Notes: generated by a model not told the origin, from the sequence alone. DNA of 64,000 nucleotides from Siphonodentalium dalli (GCA_032622095.1 CP136065.1:99517343-99581342); one strand, 5' to 3'; shown: positions 22,201-30,135, numbered from the stretch's first letter. Translations and numbers: made by a program.

Positions 22201-24277
22201 ATGAAGAACATAAAATATAAAAAAATTACTTGGGTGTTGAGCACTTCTTTTCATTAAGATTATCACCACGCCCAAGCTGACCCATCTTGTTGCAGCCCCA
22301 GCTGAATATCTCGCCAACAGCAGAGAGAGCAAGACTATGGGACTGACCAGCCGCTACTTCCACTATTTCCTGCACCTCCAAAATACCAATCTTAGCTGCA
22401 GCAAGAAAATTATTATGATAACATGTATCCACATAAGTGTCTACTTTGTCCAAGTTTCCTTCGATATATACCAGCTAGTGAAATCGGTTAAGATAATGTT
22501 GGATTACGTCGTAGCCCTGTTCATATATCATTATATAGTGGATCCAGTGGCATGATTTTTCGTCAATCGATTTTACCCTAAAAATCAATACATGACATAC
22601 ATTGCTAAATGAGACTAATTGAAATGGGGAATTTTAAAATTATTGTAAACTGATTTAGTGATTGTGATAAAATCTGAATGATATTTTGTTTTTATATATT
22701 GTAAGTTGTACGTTGTTTGAGGTATACAATAAATATAAAATGACTCTATGATATACATGCACCAATACGTCCAATAGTTCTTTTGCATTATCACATGATC
22801 GCTTCAGTCCAAATGTGGCTCTATATAAAGGAACCCAAGCTTGGAAAAAGTGTGTCTCAATGTATATAGTATAGCCTAAAGGTGCATTGCATCCAGTCAT
22901 GGTTAAACCTGGATATAGTGTGTCTGACATTTGCAAAATGAGGTCCCGAGAGTGTGAATTTGGTGGCTAGCATCACCAGATTCACCCTCTGGGAACCTCA
23001 TTCTGCTTTTGCCTCATCTTCTGGGAAGTATCTTTAGTCTCAAAGTAACATTGTATTTACATGTACATGTAGTTACTTTTTCTAATCTGTAGTTTCTATA
23101 TCCCCTAATATAGAGAAGATAAAATGCATAATCAAGGTGACTAATGGGCGAACATCACCAACTTCAACTGGGAAACTTCAATCTGATCCTAAATCTCCCA
23201 TAGCAGTTGAGGCCTAAGCAGAATGAGGTTCCCAGAGTGAATTTGGTGATGCTAGACCATCTTGTGGGATAGCATCATTAAATTCACCTTTTGAGTACCT
23301 CATTCTGCAAATGTCAGACACACTATTTAAAGGCTTGTCACTCAGAATGAGGTTCAGATATGGTGAATTTGGTGATGCTAGGCTGTTACTCTAGCCCACT
23401 GTGGGACCTCATTCTCCAAACGTCAGACCAGCGTTGTTTTTCTGTGGGAACGCGTGGGAACAGCATCCCCTCACTTTTTAGCCAGAAGGAACGTATACAT
23501 GTAGCCGTCATGGCGAAATTACTTTGTGCAGCACACGAAGCAATTTAATAGCCACGTAAACCAACTGTATTCAAATTCTATCATAAGGCTGAACATAGAA
23601 TAGTCAATAGACAGGAAGTTATCCCTCGGTATTCCCGCTACCCGACATAGACCTATACCGGTACTTGAAAATATGGGGGTGGGGTTGACAATTGAATGAA
23701 TCCTGCAAGTTCTATATATATATATAATAAATATACAGACAAATTGTATACCGGTACATACAAACCATTTTTGACCAAAATTAATGGCAGATCTTTTGTA
23801 GACTATATGAGGAGACGCGAGGAAATGCCTCCTTTGATGCCTTTTTTATAAAATTTTCCCAAACCCACACCTACGAAACCCCCCTCGTTCTCTCACCCCA
23901 TGACGCGTTCCACATCGATCATCACTGTGCGATGAATGGTCTGTTCCTTCACTTTATATTTTAGCAATACAACACTGCGTCAGACACACTATATCCATGC
24001 TTAAAAGGAACTAACCTGGTTTGCAGTTTGGTTTATCATGCCCAAGTTGTCCAGAATCATTGGTTCCACAGCTATACACAGATCCATCATCAGCAACATA
24101 TAATGTGTGTCTCTCACCAGAGCTTATTGCTTTAATACCCTTATCTCTCAGATACAAAACTTCCTGAGGTGAAGTAATGTATGGCTGATCAATTCCTCCG
24201 ATTCCTAATTGTCCATGTTGAGCGCTCCCCCAGCAAAAAATGCTCTCCATCCTGTCTTTCAGAAATTGCTGGTACAT
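4112..24277 (-). CDS. HERC4-like: HERC3/HERC4-like E3 ubiquitin ligase, N-terminal part (nine exons), partial
   Basis: Joining the nine exons listed separately (24016-24277, 22230-22395, 20303-20379, 16813-17002, 15853-15884, 14685-14776, 13332-13462, 12062-12308, 4112-4242) gives one open frame of about 442 residues. Every splice phase matches. It contains seven RCC1 blades with the recurring WG/FG..GQLG signature (FCWGSAQHGQLG, YSCGTNDSGQLG, FSWGCNKMGQLG, LTWGANTHGQLG, FGQLG, FTYGAGNYGQLG, YTFGLNGSGQLL) and the CG..H(S/T) strands between them. The order, the start close to the first blade, and FTYGAG match small HERC proteins such as HERC4. In this family the RLD sits N-terminal of a spacer and a C-terminal HECT domain that transfers ubiquitin to substrates. 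The HECT region is not in the window: the intron after 4112 runs beyond position 1 or to exons I could not see. HERC3 and HERC4 cannot be separated from this part alone. Introns are full of transposons. Confidence 0.9.
4301..4716. mobile_element. Double-hairpin MITE, family A
   Basis: Two hairpins, each built from 'cagaatgaggt...gggtgaatttggtga' and its inverse, flank about 200 bp of internal sequence (also present at 23030-23200, 49080-49260 and 63180-63370). The outer ends read 'tctgtcatttgcag' and 'ctgcaatgacagac'. The element sits about 60 bp beyond HERC exon 9. Confidence 0.75.
4966..5205. mobile_element. Double-hairpin MITE, family B
   Basis: Two near-perfect palindromes of 'gcattctcttatatatgcga' type are separated by 'ggcctaacaatatttaccttg', and the right edge carries 'catgaaaaggttaa'. 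The same structure occurs at 13031, 16575, 17180 and 47443. Confidence 0.75.
5485..6225. repeat. Modular repeat with degenerate direct copies (left part, interrupted)
   Basis: Successive 120-180 bp modules share 'aactctg.aaaaatcatcggatcaaactcaaatt' and 'gagttatcatccggaaacc'. The right part with the typical end ('cggacggacagacgacgg', then a hairpin GTCCCC...GGGGAC) continues at 11678-11925. The whole unit has therefore been split by the insertion at 6226-11677. Related modules occur at 45790-46615. Confidence 0.6.
6222..6590. mobile_element. Short foldback element with ~60-bp arms
   Basis: The arm at 6222-6290 is inverted at 6530-6588 ('ttcagtttcgggcttccctt' on one side, its complement on the other). 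Between the arms lie the 186-bp inverted copy of the right end of the 5.1-kb element (6277-6462) and about 67 bp of unique sequence. It abuts that larger element. Confidence 0.65.
6960..8900. repeat. GC-rich degenerate internal repeats of the 5.1-kb element
   Basis: Related blocks occur at about 6970-7150, 7735-7930 and 8730-8890; part of the second recurs at 8260-8380. Shared words include 'ggaggattggttgcccgaat', 'ccacggtctgc', 'gtcttccccaccc' and 'gagtgggccacgg'. Copies 2 and 4 keep the same minus-strand frame around VGKPRCPVPHKAHQPTGL and VGKTHHVPLTAHQPTRL. This is either a diverged duplicated gene or a satellite; the frames are broken elsewhere. Confidence 0.55.
7022..7390 (-). CDS. Possible secreted small cysteine-containing protein inside a transposon
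   Basis: From the ATG at 7390 the frame runs 122 codons. It begins MQAVLLLTSILTCFLVSI, a hydrophobic signal-peptide or anchor-like segment, followed by an acidic stretch (SDGFDDDEQGF). A section with spaced cysteines and a basic site (GSHCRSWILSF, LCVRKRHGSISC) comes next. The frame then runs into a GC-rich repeat and ends at 7022. It is also open upstream (to 7564), but the piece before the Met is not coding-like. A splice acceptor could lie just before (ctgatgcag), so this may be an exon. No family is recognised and no function is claimed. Its placement inside a foldback transposon makes a captured gene fragment or a chance frame both possible. Confidence 0.35.
   Translation of the reverse strand: MQAVLLLTSILTCFLVSIILLASDGFDDDEQGFRADGGSHCRSWILSFLGNSLCVRKRHGSISCKNFITGYVSNLVTMNYTNFAQLYQSSGCTSSRPLVLHQQTVAGRVPFSEIRATNPPGQ
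8866..9590. repeat. Tandem degenerate ~180-370 bp units with repeated ATATAAA
   Basis: Units at about 8866-9065, 9236-9410 and 9410-9580 share 'gcacaatataaa', 'tttatatgtgtga', 'atacaaatgct' and 'aatagaagg.agagccatgt'. They lie inside the 5.1-kb element. Open frames over them are repeat shadows. Confidence 0.6.
9591..10192. other. Unannotated interior of the 5.1-kb element
   Basis: I see no coding series, hairpin or repeat here. The stretch separates the tandem units from the exon-like segment at 10193. Confidence 0.3.
10193..10482 (-). pseudogene. Exon-like segment inside the 5.1-kb element
   Basis: A good acceptor with a pyrimidine tract (ctctttctttacatgcctgtccag) precedes 10482. The following frame stays open for 95 codons to a TGA at 10193: LLTVSACYESCNWFDWGLG, LSDTRLGTKDFHFKFQGS, KYISFYENKMLDHVSHKAL, then KIVQFCENHYGNRFGDSRR. 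The frame is cut by TAG just upstream of the acceptor, so it cannot start as an intronless gene. It may be a terminal exon or a captured gene fragment. I do not recognise the family, and no partner exon was identified. Confidence 0.35.
10483..11466. other. Unannotated right part of the 5.1-kb element
   Basis: AT-rich sequence with short frames on both strands and no supported gene. Confidence 0.3.
11678..11925. repeat. Modular repeat, right end
   Basis: Continuation of the 5485-6225 repeat after the inserted 5.1-kb element. It contains 'gttataactctggacggatg', a 'ggacggacggacagacg' tract and a terminal hairpin GTCCCCcgaaaatacaGGGGAC at about 11903-11924. Confidence 0.6.
12062..12308 (-). CDS. 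HERC4-like: HERC-like gene exon 8 (last RLD blade)
   Basis: Acceptor 'ctaaatttacag', donor GATGAG|gttag, phase 0 out. It encodes RRHSMAYCPVSGKLYTFG, LNGSGQLLTGNTTN and a basic linker (RAKTKKKYRLKEI), then YAGGNHCFAITFPDE. The last GQLG is changed to GQLL. The final strand YAGGNHCF fits closure of the propeller. Confidence 0.9.
12309..13030. other. HERC intron 7, left part
   Basis: About 75 bp at 12332-12405 ('cccagcttttcaaatcggtc') recurs at 48238-48310, so it is a dispersed repeat. The rest shows no feature. Confidence 0.35.
13031..13280. mobile_element. Double-hairpin MITE, family B
   Basis: Two 'attctcttatatatgcgag' palindromes lie around 'ggcctaacaatatttacctcg'. Edges read 'aacccttccatg' and 'catgaaagggttaa', giving weak inverted termini. 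It ends about 50 bp from HERC exon 7. Confidence 0.78.
13332..13462 (-). CDS. HERC4-like: HERC-like gene exon 7
   Basis: Acceptor 'cctttacag', donor GGCAG|gtagt. It encodes DGGVFTYGAGNYGQLGHGS, NNEILPRRVMELMGT and NISQIASG. This is the most HERC4-like exon (the family has GGVFTFGAGGYGQLGH here). Confidence 0.92.
13567..13708. mobile_element. 142-bp MITE with TTAA target duplication
   Basis: The inverted ends are about 38 bp and perfect: ccctttcagtgccaagtccg... at 13567 and its complement ending 13708. They are flanked by TTAA at 13563-13566 and 13709-13712. TTAA duplication with CCCTTT ends fits a piggyBac-type MITE. Confidence 0.85.
13713..14516. other. HERC intron 6, no feature seen
   Basis: AT-rich intron sequence. 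The words 'gaattgtgacgaatttggg' and 'gagtcgcaattctatac' around 13940-14030 form a weak inverted repeat. No gene is visible. Confidence 0.3.
14517..14630. repeat. Dispersed repeat shared with 59262-59372
   Basis: 'gagctttccgatgaatggca' and the following ~100 bp recur at 59262-59372 in the same orientation, where a short internal duplication ('ttggcaacaagcca') is added. The second copy makes a short open frame that I treat as non-coding. Confidence 0.6.
14685..14776 (-). CDS. HERC4-like: HERC-like gene exon 6
   Basis: Acceptor 'gctttcttgcag' type, donor ACTGGG|gtgag. It encodes SRFYPSLCKSLNIQNV and RYMSCGESHVVGLTG, ending in phase 0. The CGESH strand is the standard inter-blade core. Confidence 0.9.
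15175..15725. repeat. Three to four monomers of the ~160-bp repeat (reverse orientation)
   Basis: These carry the words of the 32.6-37.1 kb array in complement: 'aaatccaagatggc', 'cccatctacatgtcaatg', 'aaatgactcgttcc'. They lie inside HERC intron 5, next to the 32-nt exon. Open frames here are repeat shadows. Confidence 0.75.
15853..15884 (-). CDS. HERC4-like: HERC-like gene exon 5 (32-nt microexon)
   Basis: Acceptor 'ctttttttccag', donor GAAA|gtaagt. Only 32 nt, encoding FGQLGLSDEE. It is essential for the blade begun in the previous exon (CGDNT-FGQLGL) and matches the position of FGQLGLNDE in HERC4. Phase in 2, phase out 1. Confidence 0.88.
15981..16077. repeat. Strong hairpin (about 40-bp arms, 16-nt loop)
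   Basis: The arms at 15981-16020 and 16037-16077 pair almost fully, with cores 'tgtggtcgttggggcacatt' and 'aatgtgcccccaacgaccac'. It lies in HERC intron 4, about 100 nt upstream of the 32-nt exon in transcript direction. It could be a foldback remnant or a structured pre-mRNA element. No second copy was seen in the window. Confidence 0.75.
16440..16795. mobile_element. Diverged ~160-bp monomer followed by a family B MITE
   Basis: 16440-16570 resembles the 'caagatggctgctggcggtcatg' monomer in diverged form. From 16575 two palindromes of the 'attctcttatatatgcgagg' family follow, separated by 'aaggtcaaggtaaatattg'. The block ends at 16795, only 18 nt from the donor side of HERC exon 4. Confidence 0.7.
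16813..17002 (-). CDS. HERC4-like: HERC-like gene exon 4
   Basis: Acceptor 'attttcctttag', donor AACAC|gtaagt. It encodes NGEVLTWGANTHGQLGLG, GIPIAQVVAGGNHSAFL and SGSVFVCGDNT. Phases fit both neighbours. Confidence 0.9.
17180..17428. mobile_element. Double-hairpin MITE, family B
   Basis: Same two-palindrome structure. Edges read 'gtgcgctggtgcagcattaa' and 'gctccagtcatgaaaggg'. With 16575-16795 it flanks HERC exon 4 on both sides. Confidence 0.75.
17838..18250 (+). mobile_element. tRNA-derived SINE with ATT-repeat tail
   Basis: The head resembles a tRNA gene with an internal RNA polymerase III promoter: A box TGGTCCAGTGG (17846-17856) and B box GGTTCGCGGCG (17899-17909). It is followed by a body with 'tgacccttgagcaaggtgtc' and an (ATT)n tail at 18219-18250. 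Head, body and tail are in the order of a complete SINE of about 410 bp. The cloverleaf is not intact, so a working tRNA is unlikely. Confidence 0.8.
18614..19937. mobile_element. TTAA-flanked element with CTACGAG palindromes, family D (copy 1)
   Basis: Ends are cacgttcgctgcc at 18614 and its near-complement ending 19937; TTAA flanks both sides (18610-18613, 19938-19941). Subterminal near-palindromes such as CTACGAGATAACTCGTAG occur near both ends (about 18635, 19484, 19540, 19700, 19770). No coding region is visible, so it is non-autonomous. TTAA specificity suggests a piggyBac-type helper. Confidence 0.78.
20303..20379 (-). CDS. HERC4-like: HERC-like gene exon 3
   Basis: Acceptor 'atcctttcag', donor CAAA|gtaag. 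77 nt encoding LITSIATNYVIQIACG and DNHSLALTQ, a typical inter-blade strand (CGDNHSLAL). Phase in 2, phase out 1. Confidence 0.88.
20380..21900. other. HERC intron 2 with a dispersed repeat at 21030-21200
   Basis: 21035-21200 ('ttcgcttgggttaagctcttcaggtg') recurs at 60190-60400 beside the gap. 21365-21440 resembles the 'gggccgtaactcatg' modular repeats. No exon was seen. Confidence 0.45.
21901..22155. mobile_element. Double-hairpin MITE, family A, with 8-bp TSD
   Basis: Perfect 25-bp inverted ends start caagccttgaaataggg at 21901 and end ttcaaggcttg at 22155. They are flanked by the direct repeat CCTTTGAG on both sides. The two internal hairpins are 'cagaatgaggtccccagagg...' type, with no spacer region. 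An 8-bp duplication points to a hAT-type transposase. It lies 75 bp from HERC exon 2. Confidence 0.85.
22230..22395 (-). CDS. HERC4-like: HERC-like gene exon 2 of the coding series
   Basis: Acceptor 'cttgctgcag', donor CCCAA|gtaat. The exon enters with 2 nt and leaves 2 nt. It encodes AKIGILEVQEIVEVAAG, QSHSLALSAVGEIFSWG and CNKMGQLGRGDN, completing one blade and opening the next. Confidence 0.9.
22908..24001. mobile_element. Family A composite, extended by an insertion
   Basis: Outer ends 'ggatatagtgtgtctgac' (left) and 'gtcagacacactatatcc' (right, about 23976-23993) are inverted and about 1.07 kb apart. Inside are a full two-hairpin copy (22925-23325), a third partial hairpin (23345-23425) and about 550 bp of other sequence. 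The right end is only about 15 bp from the donor of the HERC start-codon exon. Confidence 0.65.
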
Positions 24278-24304
24278 TTTTGAAGAATCTTTGAGTTAAG
24301 CATC
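24016..24304 (-). CDS. HERC4-like: HERC-like gene exon with start codon (RLD blade 1)
   Basis: The acceptor 'attttcttag' precedes 24304. The exon carries 27 nt of 5'UTR with an in-frame TAA at about 24298, then ATG at 24277 (MYQQFLKDR...). A second Met at 24250 (MESIFCWGSAQHGQLG) aligns better with the usual HERC4 start, which begins almost directly at the first blade. The donor is at 24016/24015 (CCAG|gttag), leaving phase 1. Because an acceptor precedes the start codon, at least one upstream non-coding exon must exist; I could not locate it. Confidence 0.88.
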
Positions 24305-26430
24305 CTAAGAAAATATATGGAAATCAATTATTAATCAAATTGAGTTGTAGACAGTTGTGTCATTTGTGAAGAATTTCCAACAAAAATTTCACCTTTTCGA
24401 GGAATTTACCAGAAGCTGCAATCATTCATGAATTTGTTTCTATCGCACTGTATGTTGTTGGACAGCTTACAAAGCTTCAGACAATATAAAAAGGAGATTC
24501 TTCACCCCTCCCCATAACCAGAGTCCACGCTGGCCCAAAAATTTTCTTTTCCCAAATGAGAATATTTTTGCAAAATTTGCTCAAAGCTCAGAAGTTTGGC
24601 AAAATGATTTTGATGCAGTTAAATGGCTTATGAGGGGAATCTTACAGTTGATCAGTGTTCACGCTCAGCCAAAAAATCTTTTGGCCAATATTTTGACCAC
24701 TTCTGATTTTTTTTGGCCAAATTAAAAAAAACTTTGGCCAAATTAAATCCTCATTTTCTAGTCTCACAATTAATGAATAATTTTGTTTCATTTAACATCT
24801 AACATTCTACATGTATATAATTATGTCAATACCTTCAAATAACATGTTTATACTTCTTTAATCCCACCATTGATACTTGACAATATACCACTAAACTAGG
24901 GCCCTGCAAATCGGTAATTCGGCAACCGATTCGAATCTCGAATCAAATCTGGTGTCCGATATCAACATCGACATCAAATCCGAATCGAATCAGGACACGC
25001 ACTGGGCTGAGAAAAATATTAGCTGACAATCCGATATCCTTCTAATTATTATTCACTTATTTGTCATAAAATTGAGACTTTTTTCCGAATATGAAACAAA
25101 GAATGAAGACAGAGTTCACAGACAAAAGTTTCCGACTCAGACTGATATCGTTCTCAACTTTATTTTTGAACGAAGATCGAAACTATATATCACTTAGTCT
25201 AACATGTGACATATAAGTCATCTGAAGCATTCTAAGCACAGACCTTGATGCCGACTATAAAATGAATAATTACTACTGAAGATACACTACTCGACTACTT
25301 TAGTTGTGTGTATATATACATGTATAATAGTGTTTATTAATTTTACTACATGTATGACTGTATTGCAAGGATTTCAGACTGATGTATGCTGTATCATAAA
25401 CAATGGCATGCATATCGATGCGTATGACCCGCATCAGTACCCGGATGGCTACTTGCAGTACTATATCTTGATAAAACTCTTAACTTTTACCCTGCTTTAC
25501 AATGGTGTTGTCTATTACAAAGTGTCACAGTTTTAATATTCTGCCAAAACCCGCTGGTCAATAAATGACACAAGCATCATTTAATTGGTGCCACATGATT
25601 TTTATGCATGTACGTAAACCCCTAGGGTAAAAATGTGGGTTTTTTCAGATAGGGGTACATTCCGTTTGTTTTGTTATTTTGGTCTACATGTTATGATTTG
25701 CCCACAAAAATCAATAAAACCTGACCATCCCCAATTTTGTATTATTTTCTCAATTTGTGTATTTGGAATGAGAACAGCATAAAACTTGTGAATTGATGAT
25801 TGGTTCAAACTAGATTTGTGATTCCATACACAATTTGTCCATTCAATGACAAATTTTGGAAATATTTTATTTTATCAGCATTCCAAATTTTATCAAAATA
25901 TGAAATATGAAAACATTTATTTTGTTGGATATGCTCTTTCTGCCATCTGAGGGACATTTTGTGGATTAAAAAAAACTCGCCAAAAATGCTGACACAACAG
26001 ATTGAAACATTTTGTCAATTCCAAAATTTGAGCATTTGGAATATAATCAGTATGCATCTTGTGAATTTGTGTCTGGAAATGTCGCTCTGTACACAATTTC
26101 TTCATTTAGTGACAAAAAAATTGAATTTTATGATTTTTAAAGAAAATGTCAGATAATAGTAAAATATTATGGTCAAATTGTGGGCCAACTTCCATGTGTT
26201 ATAATCCAGAAAGCACCTATTTTGTTTTTAAATGTTCTTATTTACTTACATTGGGATATATTGGTAATATTTTAGTGGTATTAACAGTAGAACTTCAACC
26301 CAACAGATCACATTATGTATAACAATTAAGCTGGACAGACAATCTTATTTTCGCTAGGAATTGATTTCATATTGAGCTTTTTGGGTAAAGCATTTGAGTG
26401 TTGTAAATATGTGCATAATCTCATATATAT
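24305..26430. other. Region upstream of the HERC start exon
   Basis: This should hold part of the 5' end of the HERC gene, but no leader exon could be identified. 24520-24760 has a repeat with 'cacgctggcccaaaa' and 'ttttggccaa', also near 47215. 25850-26110 has short modules around 'ttccaaattttgtc'. No coding series. Confidence 0.35.
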
Positions 26431-26434
26431 TTTG

Positions 26435-26926
26435 AAGACCTCTGTTTGTCTGTCTGTCTGTATGTCTGTCTGTATGTCATTTATACAAATCTACGATTCT
26501 CGACCGATCGGGACGAAACTTGGTACGTGTGTGTAGTTTGACCAGGCGGTCGACGTTGTCGTATTGGCGAGCCCGTGCGGCGCCCGCTTCGCGCATGCGC
26601 AGACGAGATCTTGGAAACGGGTGGAGCTATCGACTTGAAATTTGCTATGTGAATGTATCTTGCCCCGGATACAAATTTTATCGGGTCGCCGAGCCTGTGC
26701 GACGCCAGCTTCACGCATGCGCAGACCAGATCTCGGAAACGGGTGGAGCTATCGACTTGAAATTTGGTTTTTGAATGTATCTTGCCCCGGAATACGAATT
26801 TTATCGGGTCGCCGAGCCCGTGCGACGCCAGCTTCGCGCATGCGCAGACCAGATCTCGGAAACGGGTGGAGCTATCGACTTGAAATTTGGTTTTTGAATA
26901 GCCCGGACGTCGGGCTCATCGGCTAG
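26435..26926 (+). mobile_element. Helitron-like repeat with internal 124-bp tandem units
   Basis: A 'tctgtctgtctgtatg' tract is followed by about 2.6 copies of a ~124-bp GC-rich unit (26578-26895; 'gcgcatgcgcagaccagatc', 'cgggtggagctatcgacttg'). The 3' end has a hairpin AGCCCGgacgtCGGGCT (26900-26916), then 6 nt, then CTAG|T at 26923-26927. That is the usual Helitron terminus (hairpin close to CTRR, insertion before T). The 5' TC end was not identified. Confidence 0.6.
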
Positions 26927-26972
26927 TTATATATATTACATGTATATATTTCATGTGCATATCATGTATATA

Positions 26973-27347
26973 CCCCGCTGGACAAAACAAGTGTCCATTG
27001 GCACCGCGGTGTATTTGCCGTTCGGTCGCGGTGTCAGAGTTTGTAACTGCAGTTGAGCACCGCGGCCTAACGGCAAGTACACTGCAGCCGAGCGGCAAGT
27101 ACACCATGGCCGAAAGGCAACTACAACGCGGCCGAATGGCATGTACATCGTGGTTAGATTTCGGGTTTGTATCATCTTTTTTCAGTTTAATGAACGTACA
27201 CCGCGGCAACTACACCATGGCCGAATGGCAAGTACACCGCAGCCCAACTGTTGTTAGCCGGTGGAGCCGCAGTGTAGTTGCATTTCGGCCACGGTGGCAA
27301 CGCTAACCGATCCGCGGTTAAGTGGACACTTGTTTTGTCCAGCAGGG
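26973..27347. mobile_element. 375-bp TIR element with internal GC-rich tandem repeats
   Basis: Inverted ends ccccgctggacaaaacaag (26973) and its complement ending cagcaggg (27347), flanked by TA. Inside are several degenerate 20-30 bp units around 'ccgaatggcaagtacaccgc' in both orientations. The TA duplication suggests a Tc1/mariner-type origin. Open frames here are repeat shadows. Confidence 0.75.
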
Positions 27348-28257
27348 TATGTACAACGAAAAAACTTGCATTCTTTGATCATGATAGCATTCAAATATCT
27401 TGACTTTTGTGCCATATATAAACCCAGTTCAGACAAAATTGATAAAAACAGCGACCATCTGATATTTAGTTAATATTTCCACATTTTTGAGACATTTAAC
27501 ATAAATAGTGTACATTTGTGAACCACCAGCTAGCTCATTTTCTAAAAAATGCATGAATGCTCAAAGTAGCACAGACAAATCAGAGTTTTGAGTGAATTAT
27601 ATGATTTTAGAGATGCTTAATATCTAGAAAAATGCTGACTCCATCTTCATTATTGGGTCATATTCCAAATATTAGAGTCAGAGAATGTGTATGTAGTTGA
27701 ACTACTCATTTGATCCATTCTGGGCAGTCATGGTAACAATTCTGTGAAGAGTGAACTAAAATGCATCATATACGCTAATGCTGGAGCTTTAAACATCAAA
27801 GAATAACATGATGTATAGATAACACAGCTTGTTTGGAAGTCATGTTATTTTGGATTAGTTTTTCATATAGAAGAAAGTTGTGAATATATACATTCCCATG
27901 TGCAATTTATGTATCATAATACCGGTATTTATTTCAACCAGTTGCAGAATCAGCAACATAAGAAGAGGAGGAGAAAAATGTTCAAAGTAGTTTTAAACCA
28001 ATACATCTGTTTCCATTTTTCAGCCCGCTTGCCATTTGTCTACCTTTATATATGGTATCATCCCATGAGATTGAACTTTTTTTGAAAGTCAACATCTGGC
28101 CATCCAAACTTTCAATTGATGGGTCCAATCTAAGTATTTTGTGGATTATAAAATGTTCAACTGGTGGTTTTATGGCGTCAGATCAGATATGGCATCTTTA
28201 TTACTATTTGATTTTAACAGAATGGTTTTGTCACCAAAAATCTGAAGGTCCGAGTTA
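27348..28257. other. AT-rich stretch, no feature seen
   Basis: No exon with matching splice sites, hairpin or repeat could be supported between the two transposons. Confidence 0.3.
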
Positions 28258-29099
28258 GGCCAAAACAAAATGAATGCGTGTTTCCCGTAACGAGCCCAAA
28301 AAAAATAGTGGCGGGCGGTAGGCTTTTCATTTTATTTTATTTTTTCATTTTATTTTTTTATGGTCTCGTGTGGGCCATGCCTAACCACCATCAAACACCA
28401 TAGAATGACCCAGAGCAACCAACAAATCGGTGATAAAACTGATATATGCAAGAAAGATATAATTATATATATTTTTACGAAATAAGTTTAATAATCACCA
28501 AACAATAAATATATCATAGATATAAACTATCTAGTTTGATGCCAACAAAATGGGAATGACAATTATGTGTCCCCAGGGAGCAGTATTAAAAAAATATCTC
28601 CCCGACAAGAAATTCTCCAATCAGAGTCGGAGTACAATGTTTAGTGATAGTCGCCATTCATTTCCCTGGCCGCCGTAGCTTCCTACTGCGCAGGTCTTAT
28701 AAGTCACAGCCGGCTACAGCTTTTTTGCTCAAATACACTCAACAATACACCATATGGTATGATATGAGTAAATTCCGCCGTTGACTTGTCAGCGCACCCC
28801 CATCAGATGTGGTAGAATCCTACAATGTACTATATTATACAAACACATGTTTTTATATCATAATGTCACCCTCTACATGCGAAGCCACAGTAGACCTGAA
28901 ATCAGCCTTTGACCTGCGCACAGTGGACCTCAAACTTGGATGAGCCTTTGATCTGTGTTGCCGCAAATGTAAGCGTACCTGCCGACGTTGCTGAAACGTC
29001 CCATTACTGTGTCACACAATCGAATGCTACAATGTACTATATTTTCACACAGTTATGTAGATTGAAGAGAGATAACTCTATTACGCCATCACCTGAAAT

Positions 29100-29450
29100 G
29101 TCTATCAACTTTACGCCCCGAAGGGAGGAATTTAGACAGGAATTTTGCCATTAACCTGCGGATCGTTGCCCACAGTAGGGTTCTTTAACGTGCACACATG
29201 GTTGTACACGGGACAGCCATTAACGTCGCCACCCGATCAAACCAGTGTCATTCCTGTACATGACACCGGGCGGGAGAGGATTACCGCTTTTAAAACGACA
29301 CCTCAGCGAGGCATACACAGTACTTTATATAGGCACGCTCAGAACTCCCGACTTTTGTTTTGTCGAGGATCGAGTTGAATCGATCCTGGGTCCAAGCGAA
29401 ACCTCTGGCCAGTAGTCGAACACGCTAACCACTCGGCCATCACACTCCCA
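29100..29450 (-). mobile_element. tRNA-derived SINE
   Basis: On the minus strand the head reads with A box TGGCCGAGTGG (29429-29439) and B-box-like GGATCGATTC (29377-29386), resembling a Ser/Leu-type tRNA. The body runs to lower coordinates and contains 'gtgcacgttaaagaaccc', a word I associate with the conserved core of broadly distributed invertebrate SINEs (from memory, unchecked). The exact tail boundary is unclear. Confidence 0.65.
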
Positions 29451-29650
29451 TGAACACACTCCCATATCAACACAAACACGTGCTTCCGGTCAGCGAAGAG
29501 GAACGATAACTCGTGATCTTCAGGTCGTAATTTGACTTACCGTTTGAAGAGTGGCGATGCTGCTTTGCGAAAAATATATAAATATATCAAAGATATCATT
29601 TATCTCGCGAGGTTAATCAGATCAAATGGAACCACGCATACATAGTTTGG

Positions 29651-30010
29651 TTATCTATGGAAGCGTATTGGTGCCATTTTGAAAGAAAAAAAATTGGCCC
29701 AGAAAGTGCTAATTAGCACATACGTATCAGCTAATTAGCTGATAATAACAGCTAATTAACTGATAATAACAGCTAATTAGCACATAGTAAGTGCTAATTA
29801 GCACATACATATCAGCTAATTAGCTGATAATAACAGCTAATTAGCTGATACTATCAGCTAATTAGCGCATACGTATCAACTAATTAGCACATGCATATCA
29901 GCTAATTAGCACATACGTATCAGCTAATTAGCTGATAACAACAGTTAATTAGCTGATAACAGCTAATTAGCACATTTTTCAAAATGGCACCAATACACTT
30001 CCATAGTTAT
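29651..30010. mobile_element. Foldback element built of CAGCTAATTAGC units
   Basis: Inverted ends of about 30 bp (29655-29684 'ctatggaagcgtattggtgc', complement at 29978-30006). The interior is an array of short units CAGCTAATTAGCtgataataa / CAGCTAATTAGCacatacgtat. Each unit has its own palindrome (AGCTAATTAGCT), so the element can fold in many registers. Confidence 0.75.
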
Positions 30011-30135
30011 CAGTGCGGTCGGTCAGTTTATAGATTTTTTTTTTTTATTTAAAACCAATAAAATGAATTTGGGTCAGGGGGTTTTGAAGATGGTGGTTCG
30101 GGTTACGGGAAACACAAATTCATTTTGTTTTGGCC

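Larger units (their letters stand above)
28258..30135. mobile_element. TTA-flanked TIR transposon, PIF/Harbinger-like, non-autonomous (copy 2)
   Basis: Starts GGCCAAAACAAAATGAAT at 28258 and ends with the complement TTTTGTTTTGGCC at 30135. TTA flanks on both sides (28255-28257, 30136-30138). The ends are related to the element at 2517-3892. It carries two other insertions: a SINE (about 29100-29450) and a 360-bp inverted-repeat element (29651-30010). No transposase is seen. Confidence 0.72.

Noticed and set aside
29377-29450. Functional Ser/Leu tRNA gene on the minus strand
   Set aside because: B box is altered and no intact acceptor stem is seen; the SINE-like body explains it better.
29541-29580. 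Non-coding first exon of HERC (CTTCAAACG|gtaagt donor on the minus strand)
   Set aside because: Strong donor but it lies inside a TTA-flanked transposon, and nothing else links it to HERC.
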